Below, piece after piece: positions 1 through 5,340 of a stretch of 7,896 nt of DNA (the stretch's first letter is position 1; each line of letters begins with the position of its first letter). The DNA comes from Candidatus Fibrimonadales bacterium (GTDB lineage: Bacteria; Fibrobacterota; Fibrobacteria; Fibrobacterales; Fibrobacteraceae), in the NCBI GenBank assembly GCA_009777135.1, contig WRMM01000079.1, positions 1 to 7,896 on the forward strand, read 5' to 3'. The position numbers and the translations under genes are program-made. The notes beneath the pieces were generated by a model. The model was not told the DNA's origin. It did not search any database and was given only the letters and a program-made list of their open reading frames with translations.

Positions 1-974
1 TATATCCAAACGGGCCGCAGATAAAACTCGCTCAGAAAATGCTTTCGCTAACCAAATTCGGCAAAGAAAAAGGCAAAGCGTTTTTTTGCAATTCGGGCAC
101 AGAGGCAAATGAAGCTGCCATAAAATTTGCTCGCAAATATTTTTTCAGCAAAGGCGAAAAAAACAGGGTTGAAATAATAACTTTTGCAAATAGCTTTCAC
201 GGCCGCACTTATGGAGCGCTCGCCGCAACAGGGCAAGAAAAGCTGAAAATAGGTTTTGGTCCAATGCCAGCGGGCTTTAAGCATGTTGAATGGAACAATG
301 CAGAGGAATTGAAAAAAAGCGTTGGCAAAAATACCGCTGCTATAATGCTGGAGCCAGTTGCAGCAGAGGGCGGAATATTAATGCCTTCCAAAAAATTTAT
401 AAAAACAATAAACGAACTCAAAAAAAGCGGTTGCTTGGTTATAGCAGATGAAATTCAAATAGGCGTGGGGCGTTGCGGAGAAATTTCTTGCTCGGAATTT
501 TACGGCATAAGCGCAGACATCACAACCTGGGCAAAAGCGATTGGCGGAGGCTTGCCGCTTGGCATGGCGCTGATGAGCGAGAAAATTGCAAAATGCTTGC
601 AGCCTGGCGACCATGGAACCACGTTCGGCGGAAATCCAGTGTCTTGCGCCGCTGGGCTTGCTGCTTTGGAAATAATATCAAAACCAAAATTTTTGAAAAA
701 CGTGCGAGAACGCTCCGCTCAATTAAGAGCTGGTTTGGAAGCTCTCGCAAAAAAACACAAATTCCTTGGCGAAATTCGCGGCGAAGGCTTGCTGCTAGGC
801 ATTGAAACCCAAAAACCCGTCGCAGATTTAATCTCCGCCTGCAGAAACCAAGGCTTGCTGGTTTTGCGCTCCGGTGCAAACATTCTCCGCCTTCTTCCGC
901 CTTTGACAATCACAAAAGGCGATGCAAAAGAAGCATTGGGAAAGTTGGAAGCAGCGTTTACTATATTTCTATAA
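1..974 (+). CDS. argD: Acetylornithine/class-III aminotransferase, 5' truncated by window edge
   Basis: This is a PLP-dependent class-III aminotransferase, best matched to acetylornithine aminotransferase. That enzyme transfers an amino group between N-acetylornithine and 2-oxoglutarate in cytoplasmic arginine synthesis. The frame is open to the left edge (codons start at base 3, reading YPNGPQIKLAQK), so the ATG at 39 is internal and the true start lies outside. About 323 residues are visible, against roughly 400 for the family. Visible motifs are FFCNSGTEANEAAIK (cofactor phosphate region), NSFHGRTYGAL, LEPVAAEGG, IADEIQIGVGR (the Asp that contacts the PLP nitrogen), WAKAIGGGLPLG with the Schiff-base lysine at codon 534-536, and TTFGGNPVSCAAGLA. 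The DEIQIGVGRCG and EPVAAEGG wording differs slightly from the usual DEVQTGMGRTG and EPIQGEGG, so a related omega-aminotransferase (succinylornithine or GABA type) is not excluded. The stop lies 5 bp before the next gene, suggesting co-transcription. Confidence 0.88.
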   Translation, partial: YPNGPQIKLAQKMLSLTKFGKEKGKAFFCNSGTEANEAAIKFARKYFFSKGEKNRVEIITFANSFHGRTYGALAATGQEKLKIGFGPMPAGFKHVEWNNAEELKKSVGKNTAAIMLEPVAAEGGILMPSKKFIKTINELKKSGCLVIADEIQIGVGRCGEISCSEFYGISADITTWAKAIGGGLPLGMALMSEKIAKCLQPGDHGTTFGGNPVSCAAGLAALEIISKPKFLKNVRERSAQLRAGLEALAKKHKFLGEIRGEGLLLGIETQKPVADLISACRNQGLLVLRSGANILRLLPPLTITKGDAKEALGKLEAAFTIFL

Positions 975-979
975 CCCTT
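962..979 (+). promoter_or_regulatory. Possible internal promoter before the HD-GYP gene
   Basis: The last argD codons contain TATATT (962-967) and TATAAC (970-975), close to the ATG at 980, and no Shine-Dalgarno is visible. TATATT is the same hexamer used by the minus-strand promoters in this window. It would give a start about 5 bases before the ATG. I found no convincing -35 at normal spacing, so this is a weak call. Read-through from argD is the alternative. Confidence 0.25.
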
Positions 980-2209
980 ATGATTAGAATTGCGCTGAAA
1001 GAGCTTAGAGCTGGGCATGTTCTTGCCAAAAGTATTTACCGCGACACGGGCGAGATAATGCTTTCTGCGGGCTATAGAATGAAACCCGATGTGGGTATAA
1101 AGCTCAAAGAAATTGGAATAGATACAATTTGGGTGCAAGAAGAGGGTTTGGAAGACCTTGAAAGCGAAGATTTGGTTTCGGAAGTTACCATTAATCAATG
1201 CGTTCTTTTGCTGAGAAGAACAATACTGGATTTCCGGGCAAAAGTTGGGCTAATAAACAGCAACCCTAACTCCGAAGAACGGCCTCCTTCGCCAGAGAAA
1301 ATTTTAAGCAAACCGGAAGAACTGAAAGAAGCGCTGAAAATCTCGGCTTTTAAAAAAGTTGCCTCAGATATTTACCAAGAACTTAAAAAGGCAGACCCTT
1401 CGCTTTTGCGCCTTACATGTTCTCGCTCTTTGGGAAATTTTTACCAGCAGCAATCCATTGATTGCGGTATAATTGCGGCACTGCTTGCCAAACGCTACAG
1501 CTTTACTCCAGACGAAATCGAAGACATGATTTTTTCTGTTCTGCTCATGGATATAGGCTACATTCTTTTGCCAGATCATCTTTTGATTCCTGGCACAAAA
1601 TTATCTTTAGAAGACTTGGAACTGAAAAAGCGGCATACGGATTACGGCTTTGAAATTCTGCGAATATGCAATGTTTCGCTGATTTGCGCAAATGTGGCTC
1701 TGCAGCATCACGAGCGGCAAGACGGCGGAGGCTACCCTCGCAAGCTCAAAGGCAACAACAGACCGCCAGTGCGCGCAACCGGACCTGCAACCAAAGGCGC
1801 AATAAATAGATACGCAGAAATTGCCGCAGTCGCTTTGGACTACGTTTCCTTTATAGCTCCGCCGCCAAACGTTCCTGCGCAAACGCCTATAAACAGCGTT
1901 AAATTTTTGGTGCGGCTCTCAGGAGCAAAACTGAATTCCGCCATTGTTGAAACCTTGCTCTCAATGATTCCAATATATACCGCCGGCGACCGCATAATGG
2001 TAACCTCAGACTCGCAAAACGAATTTACTGGCTATGTTGGAATAGTGCTGCGTTCAAATTCCAGAGAGCAAAACCGCCCCGCTGTGGTTTTGATTTACAA
2101 CAAAGATGGCGAAAGAATTCCGCCCAAGCAATTAAATCTGTGGGAAAGAAAAGACATTGAAATCAGAGAAGCAAAACTGGGAGAGGGAGTTGCTACTCAT
2201 CCTTTGTAA
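980..2209 (+). CDS. HD-GYP family protein with degenerate HD metal site
   Basis: This 409-residue cytoplasmic protein belongs to the family of c-di-GMP phosphodiesterases. Residues 1-60 form the usual N-terminal module (LKELRAGHVLAKSIY, then an LSAGYRMK stretch). Residues about 150-285 are the HD-GYP core, and the C-terminus (about 325-400) is the familiar tail with IPIYTAGDRIMV, GYVGIVL and NRPAVVLIY. The HHERQDGGGYP signature (243-253) and the histidine of the K..H...G motif (H219) are intact. However, the catalytic HDIGK is MDIGY (190-194), and the upstream histidine expected near 158-159 is Q or S (YQQQSIDC). Loss of two metal ligands predicts weak or no hydrolysis, so it may bind c-di-GMP or a partner instead. 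It starts 5 bp after argD with no clear ribosome-binding site, and it converges on a small minus-strand gene. Family membership is solid; loss of activity is inferred. Confidence 0.85.
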   Translation: MIRIALKELRAGHVLAKSIYRDTGEIMLSAGYRMKPDVGIKLKEIGIDTIWVQEEGLEDLESEDLVSEVTINQCVLLLRRTILDFRAKVGLINSNPNSEERPPSPEKILSKPEELKEALKISAFKKVASDIYQELKKADPSLLRLTCSRSLGNFYQQQSIDCGIIAALLAKRYSFTPDEIEDMIFSVLLMDIGYILLPDHLLIPGTKLSLEDLELKKRHTDYGFEILRICNVSLICANVALQHHERQDGGGYPRKLKGNNRPPVRATGPATKGAINRYAEIAAVALDYVSFIAPPPNVPAQTPINSVKFLVRLSGAKLNSAIVETLLSMIPIYTAGDRIMVTSDSQNEFTGYVGIVLRSNSREQNRPAVVLIYNKDGERIPPKQLNLWERKDIEIREAKLGEGVATHPL

Positions 2210-2276
2210 AAGGAGCCATTATGATGCCCCGTCTGCCGTCCGTTCTTGCCTGCCCTTGCAAATGCCTTGGCATAGC

Positions 2277-2531
2277 CTATGCTCCCAGCCTTAGTTTGGC
2301 TGCCTGGAAAGCCTTTCCGAAGTCATTGACTAAATTCATCCTGTCTTTCCTGCGGTTCTCCAAATCCTTTTTTATTCCGAAAAGCGGGTCTTTTTTGTAT
2401 TCGTCTATGGTTTTCGCTGTCCGGTAATTGCTTCTGTCGGTCATATCCGCGTAAATATCCGCAAGCATGGGGTTTTTGCGAAGCTCTGCCGCTCTGCTGA
2501 AAATTCCAAAGATGTTGAAAAACTTTTCCAT
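2277..2531 (-). CDS. Small basic hypothetical protein
   Basis: I do not recognise this 84-residue protein. It starts with an amphipathic or hydrophobic stretch (MEKFFNIFGIF) and continues with a charged, mostly helical-looking body (RAAELRKNP, YKKDPLFGIKKDLENRRKDR, FGKAFQAAK). It is lysine/arginine-rich and has no clear membrane segment, cysteine motif or signal peptide. The balanced acidic and basic composition supports real coding, whereas the overlapping plus-strand frame contains no Asp or Glu at all. The start at 2531 is supported by a TATATT box ending 7 bases upstream, which predicts leaderless translation. It lies 30 bp downstream of the diguanylate cyclase on the same strand, so a shared c-di-GMP-related role is possible but unproven. 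After the TAG stop the same frame stays open for 27 more codons to a second TAG at 2193-2195. Confidence 0.62.
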   Translation of the reverse strand: MEKFFNIFGIFSRAAELRKNPMLADIYADMTDRSNYRTAKTIDEYKKDPLFGIKKDLENRRKDRMNLVNDFGKAFQAAKLRLGA

Positions 2532-2545
2532 GAGTATTAATATAG
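2532..2545 (-). promoter_or_regulatory. Leaderless-type promoter of small basic gene
   Basis: On the minus strand TATATT (2544-2539) is preceded by TTTTTC and followed by seven bases, AATACTC, before the ATG at 2531. Normal -10 to +1 spacing would place the transcription start on or next to the A of the ATG. No good -35 hexamer is visible, and no Shine-Dalgarno precedes the gene. Confidence 0.5.
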
Positions 2546-2561
2546 AAAAAGGCTGATTAAC

Positions 2562-3455
2562 TTACGAAAAATGACACACTTTGTTTCGGCCTGAGTGCTT
2601 GGCTTTGTAAAGCGCTTTGTCTGCCATGTTGAAAAAACCTTGCATCGAGGTGCTTGAAGATGGAATTGTTGATGCCACTCCTATGCTTATGGTTGCGCCG
2701 GGCAGATTTGGCACAACCATTTTTTCTACGGATTTGCGAATTTCTTCCGAGTGCATTATCGCTCCTCTGAGATTTGTGTTTGGAAGCATAATAACAAATT
2801 CTTCGCCGCCCCAACGCGCCACAAAATCCGCAGGTCTTTTCAGCATTAAAACAATTTGCTTTGCTATTGCGCGCAAAAGAACATCGCCTTGAATATGGCC
2901 ATAATCATCGTTGTATGCTTTGAAGTGGTCTATGTCTGCAACAGCAAGGCTAAAATGAGTTTTGTCTCTTATTGCTCTCAGCCATTCCAAATTGATGCGA
3001 CTGTCAAAGCCGCGCCTGTTAGCTATGCCGGTTAAGGGATCCAGCAGTCCAAGTTCTTCTATTGCTTTTATCTGCCTGACTATTAATCTTTGGTTATTTA
3101 CCCGAACCTTGACAATTGAAGCTCTTAAAGGCTTGCTTATGTAATCTGCCGCTCCGAGAGCAAAAGCCAGTTCTTCGTATTCTGGATTGCTGGAATCTCC
3201 TATAAGAATTACAGGAATCCGCAATGTTTCTTCTGCAGACTTTATGCTCATCAAAAAATCATGCCCTTCTTTGCTGTGGTATTCGTAGTCCAAAATTACA
3301 AGATCTACTTCAGCGCCTTTCAGCAAAGCCAGCGCATCTTTTGCGCAAGCTGCGATTTTAACATTATAATAAGATGACAATATGCTGTTCAAAATATCTG
3401 AACTGGCATAATTATCGCTAACCGCAAGGACGGTAAAATTTCTATCTGCCTCCAT
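2562..3455 (-). CDS. Response regulator diguanylate cyclase (REC-GGDEF)
   Basis: This 297-residue, PleD-like cytoplasmic protein should make c-di-GMP from two GTP. Residues 7-120 form a receiver domain with the phosphoacceptor in ILD (D56) and the conserved lysine in SKP (K108). The acidic pocket is reduced to SD (13-14) rather than DD, and the usual Thr/Ser after strand 4 appears as Gly in VILIGD, so phosphorelay control may be atypical. The GGDEF domain covers about 135-297 and shows DPLTGIANRR (139-148), DIDHFKAYND (174-183) and the active-site variant GGEEF (216-220). An RPAD I-site (207-210) sits exactly five residues before it, predicting both catalysis and product inhibition. The ATG at 3455 is fixed by a -10 box 8 bases upstream. 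No partner histidine kinase is in view. The gene sits 18 bp after tsf with its own promoter. Confidence 0.92.
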   Translation of the reverse strand: MEADRNFTVLAVSDNYASSDILNSILSSYYNVKIAACAKDALALLKGAEVDLVILDYEYHSKEGHDFLMSIKSAEETLRIPVILIGDSSNPEYEELAFALGAADYISKPLRASIVKVRVNNQRLIVRQIKAIEELGLLDPLTGIANRRGFDSRINLEWLRAIRDKTHFSLAVADIDHFKAYNDDYGHIQGDVLLRAIAKQIVLMLKRPADFVARWGGEEFVIMLPNTNLRGAIMHSEEIRKSVEKMVVPNLPGATISIGVASTIPSSSTSMQGFFNMADKALYKAKHSGRNKVCHFS

Positions 3456-3490
3456 GGGGAGTTAATATAGAAATTACTTCCCCTTTTCAA
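3456..3490 (-). promoter_or_regulatory. Leaderless-type promoter of the GGDEF gene
   Basis: Minus-strand TATATT (3469-3464) is followed by AACTCCCC and then the ATG at 3455, an 8-base gap that leaves no room for a leader or Shine-Dalgarno. TTGAAA (3490-3485) matches the -35 consensus at five of six positions, but its spacer would be only 15 bp. The -10 lies in the 18-bp gap after tsf, and the candidate -35 lies in the last tsf codons. This lets the cyclase be transcribed separately from the ribosomal operon. Confidence 0.55.
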
Positions 3491-4343
3491 ACCGCACAAA
3501 CTGCGCAACTTCAAGCTTGGAAACGCCTAGTTTCTTTTGCTCTTCGGCTAGCACGTCGCGAACGGTTTTCTTGGCGTCAATGTAAAATTCCTGGTCCAGA
3601 AGACAGAGTTGCTTCAAGGCTTTTTTCACGCGGCCTTCAACAGCGCGGTCAACAAAGTCGGGTTTGGTTTTGCCTTCGTTTACAATCTGTTCTTTTGCAA
3701 TCTCTCTTTCTTTTTCAATAAGATCCGGAGAAAGCCCGCTCTCATCCAAAGCCATGGGGTTAGAAGCGGTAACATGCAAAGCAATTACTTTTGCCGCAGC
3801 CTGAACGGCTTCTTTGCCGCCAGCCGGAGCGCCTTCGTAAGCAAGCTTCACAATGCTGCCTATTTTGCCGCCAAGGTGGGAATAAGAAGCAATTGCAGAA
3901 TTTTCTTCAACGGGCAAAACAGCGAATTTGCGAATTTCGATTTTTTCGCCTATTTTTGCCAGAACTTCTTCTATGCGCCCACCAACGGTAAGAGCGCCAA
4001 CCTTGTGCTGGAGAATCTCTTCTATGGAAGAAACATTGTTTGCCTTTATGACTCCCGTGATTTCTTCAATCAATTTTAAGAAATCTTCGCCTTTGGAAAC
4101 AAAATCGGTTTCGGCGGTCAGTTCAAAAGAGAAAACCTTGCTCTCGGTTGAGCCTATATATACCAAGCCTTCTTTAGCTTCTTTGTCTGCGCGTTTTGCA
4201 GCAACGGCTGCGCCCTGCTTGCGCAGTAGCTCCACGGCTTTTTCAACATCGCCATCGCAAGCTGTCAAAGCTTCTTTGCATTTAAGCATGCCTATGCCGG
4301 TTCTTTCGCGCAGGCTATTTACCATTTGTGCAGTTATTGCCAT
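3474..4343 (-). CDS. tsf: Elongation factor Ts
   Basis: EF-Ts is the guanine-nucleotide exchange factor that recycles EF-Tu from GDP to GTP in the cytoplasm. The 289-residue protein is full length. The N-terminal UBA-like domain (about 1-54) carries LRERTGIGMLKCKEAL, matching the family LRxKTGAGMxDCKxAL signature. The TDFV motif (79-82) contacts EF-Tu. The core and C-terminal subdomain include ASNPMALDESGLSPDLIEKE and a final VAQFVRFEKGK. The ATG overlaps the rpsB stop by one base (TAATG). A GGAGGAG Shine-Dalgarno (4355-4349), five bases from the ATG, lies inside the last rpsB codons, so translational coupling is expected. It lies downstream of rpsB as in most bacteria, but the usual next genes (pyrH, frr) are replaced here by a diguanylate cyclase with its own promoter. 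Confidence 0.97.
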   Translation of the reverse strand: MAITAQMVNSLRERTGIGMLKCKEALTACDGDVEKAVELLRKQGAAVAAKRADKEAKEGLVYIGSTESKVFSFELTAETDFVSKGEDFLKLIEEITGVIKANNVSSIEEILQHKVGALTVGGRIEEVLAKIGEKIEIRKFAVLPVEENSAIASYSHLGGKIGSIVKLAYEGAPAGGKEAVQAAAKVIALHVTASNPMALDESGLSPDLIEKEREIAKEQIVNEGKTKPDFVDRAVEGRVKKALKQLCLLDQEFYIDAKKTVRDVLAEEQKKLGVSKLEVAQFVRFEKGK

Positions 4344-5080
4344 TATTTCTCCTCCGCCGGTTTTTCAGCGTCTTTTTCTTTGGTGTTGTTTAACGAAGGA
4401 TTATGGCGGGCAACAACATTTGCCGCCAAATAATCCACAATCAATGAAACGGAACGCAGAGCGTCGTCGTTTGCGGGAATGGGGTATTGAACCAGCTCGG
4501 GATTTACATTGGTATCGCAAATTCCGATTATGGGAATGCGCAAGCGGCGCGCTTCGGAAACGGCAATGTGCTCGTGGTTCAAATCGGTTATCACAATAAT
4601 TCCGGGAAGCTGGCTCATCTCTCTGATGCCGGCAAACACATTCAAAAGCTTATTGCGTTCGCGGTTTTTGTCTAAAACCTCTTTTTTGCTCATCTGCTTG
4701 AAAACGCCCTGGTTTTCCATATCGTCTATTTTGTCAATCTGTTTGATAGACTTGCGCACGGTTTGGAAATTGGTGAGCATTCCGCCTAGCCAGCGGTTTG
4801 TTACATAAAAATGCCCGCATTTAGTGGCGGCGGCTTCTACAGCTGCGCGAGCCGAGGATTTGGTGCCAACAAAAAGAACGGTGCGGTTATTGCCAGAAAT
4901 TCTGGCAATGACTTGGGCGGCTGTTTCCAAAAGCTGCCGGGTTTTTTCCAGATTCAGCACATGGATGCTGTTCTTTTCGGTTAAAATGTAGGGTTTCATT
5001 TTGGGATTCCAGCGACGAGTCTGGTGCCCAAAGTGCGCGCCTACAGCCAGTAGGTCTTCTATAGAAGGCAAATTAGCCAT
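4343..5080 (-). CDS. rpsB: 30S ribosomal protein S2
   Basis: Ribosomal protein uS2 is assembled late onto the 30S subunit next to S1. The 245-residue protein shows the family signature near the N-terminus (HFGHQTRRWNPKMKPYI), then VLFVGTKSSAR, TNRWLGGMLTNF, PGIIVITD, IPIIGICDTN and the IPANDDALRSV motif. The C-terminus ends in a charged Lys/Glu tail. I chose the ATG at 5080 (MANLPSIED) because it matches how S2 proteins usually begin and is preceded by GGAG at 6-base spacing. An in-frame ATG at 5092 (MEKSMANL) is possible but lacks a ribosome-binding site. The frame stays open up to 5137 only because it runs through a structured leader RNA. It is the first gene of the rpsB-tsf operon and overlaps tsf by one base. 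Confidence 0.96.
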   Translation of the reverse strand: MANLPSIEDLLAVGAHFGHQTRRWNPKMKPYILTEKNSIHVLNLEKTRQLLETAAQVIARISGNNRTVLFVGTKSSARAAVEAAATKCGHFYVTNRWLGGMLTNFQTVRKSIKQIDKIDDMENQGVFKQMSKKEVLDKNRERNKLLNVFAGIREMSQLPGIIVITDLNHEHIAVSEARRLRIPIIGICDTNVNPELVQYPIPANDDALRSVSLIVDYLAANVVARHNPSLNNTKEKDAEKPAEEK

Positions 5081-5086
5081 ACTTTT

Positions 5087-5090
5087 CTCC
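5087..5090 (-). promoter_or_regulatory. Shine-Dalgarno deciding the rpsB start
   Basis: GGAG lies six bases before the ATG at 5080 and overlaps the alternative ATG at 5092. It therefore supports 5080 as the translation start. Confidence 0.7.
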
Positions 5091-5101
5091 ATTTGGTTGT
5101 T

Positions 5102-5163
5102 CACCCCAACTGCACAGCATCCGAACCCAAAGGTCACCGGGGATGCTTAAAACACAGTCGGTG
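5102..5163 (-). ncRNA. Structured rpsB 5' leader (candidate autoregulatory RNA)
   Basis: Read on the minus strand, the rpsB 5' UTR folds into one long interrupted hairpin. The outer stem pairs CACC (5163-5160) with GGTG (5105-5102) and GACTG (5159-5155) with CAGTT (5112-5108), leaving two bulged Gs. After an asymmetric internal loop (5154-5148 and 5115-5113), a perfect 7-bp stem pairs AGCATCC (5147-5141) with GGATGCT (5122-5116). An inner 4-bp hairpin pairs GACC (5135-5132) with GGTT (5127-5124) around TTTG. It lies between the rpsB promoter and its Shine-Dalgarno, where S2-binding leaders occur in other bacteria (such as the enterobacterial t44/rpsB leader). Feedback control by S2 is inferred; the pairing is seen in the sequence. 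No terminator T-run follows, so any control would more likely act on translation or RNA stability. Confidence 0.6.
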
Positions 5164-5182
5164 TTTGTTAATAGGGAGCATA

Positions 5183-5211
5183 AATATAGAAAAATCTGAG
5201 GATTTTGTCAA
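5183..5211 (-). promoter_or_regulatory. Strong sigma70-type promoter of rpsB-tsf
   Basis: On the minus strand a perfect -35 TTGACA (5211-5206) is followed by a 17-bp spacer and -10 TATATT (5188-5183). The downstream bases TATGCTCCC suggest initiation near 5177-5175, giving a leader of roughly 95 bases. The CTCCC discriminator (5178-5174) resembles that of the GGDEF and lipoprotein promoters. The perfect -35 and spacing validate TATATT as the -10 box used here. Confidence 0.85.
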
Positions 5212-5213
5212 GT

Positions 5214-5237
5214 TTTATATAGTAGTTTATATAGTAG
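5214..5237. repeat. Exact 12-bp tandem repeat in the divergent region
   Basis: Two exact copies of TTTATATAGTAG (5214-5225 and 5226-5237) sit two bases upstream of the rpsB -35 box. In the rpsB direction this is an AT-rich UP-element-like position. In the other direction each copy contains TATAGT, a -10-like hexamer, at 5218-5223 and 5230-5235. A GTAGCTAC palindrome ends the repeat block (5234-5241). Confidence 0.8.
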
Positions 5238-5270
5238 CTACCTTTAACCCCCCAAAAAATGCAGTGTATC

Positions 5271-5313
5271 AGCTTTTTTTGCAAAAATATAGTATTTTTT
5301 GCCTTAAAAAGCT
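5271..5313. repeat. Nested inverted repeat upstream of the YugP-like gene
   Basis: Outer arms AGCTTTTT (5271-5278) and AAAAAGCT (5306-5313) enclose inner arms GCAAAAATA (5281-5289) and TATTTTTTGC (5293-5302, one extra T) around a TAG loop. The structure spans 43 bp and ends 14 bp before the Shine-Dalgarno of the plus-strand gene. It covers a possible -10 (TATAGT, 5288-5293). It could be an operator, or a 5' UTR hairpin if transcription starts upstream. It lacks a T-run after the last arm, so a terminator is unlikely. Confidence 0.6.
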
Positions 5314-5326
5314 AGATTTATATATC

Positions 5327-5334
5327 AAAGGAGG
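5327..5334 (+). promoter_or_regulatory. Strong Shine-Dalgarno of the YugP-like gene
   Basis: AAAGGAGG sits six bases before the ATG at 5341, nearly full complementarity to the 16S rRNA tail. It contrasts with the minus-strand genes that have none. A TATATA just upstream (5319-5324) would be too close to serve as a promoter for an mRNA that keeps this site, so the start of transcription is probably further upstream. Confidence 0.85.
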
Positions 5335-5340
5335 TTCTCT

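Noticed and set aside
520..909. Minus-strand ORF of 129 residues inside argD
   Set aside because: The argD motifs are unambiguous in the plus frame, and the minus frame has no start signal or recognisable motif.
2255..2290. Possible terminator hairpin (GCATA-GCC-TATGC, 2270-2282) between the converging genes
   Set aside because: The stem is only 5 bp and neither strand has a T-run after it.
2221..2427. Plus-strand ORF of 68 residues preceded by AAAAGGAG at good spacing
   Set aside because: It is antisense to the small minus-strand gene, has no Asp or Glu, and reads like a shadow (many Leu, Ser, Pro, Phe). The minus-strand product has a more protein-like composition and its own -10 box. The Shine-Dalgarno-like bases are probably chance.
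3928..4599. Plus-strand ORF of 223 residues across tsf and rpsB
   Set aside because: It is antisense to two certain genes, with composition typical of a shadow frame.
5081..5137. N-terminal extension of S2 to an ATG at 5137
   Set aside because: The extra residues (MTFGFGCCAVGV...) are unlike any S2 protein and come from the leader hairpin. The ATG at 5080 has a Shine-Dalgarno and the usual S2 beginning.
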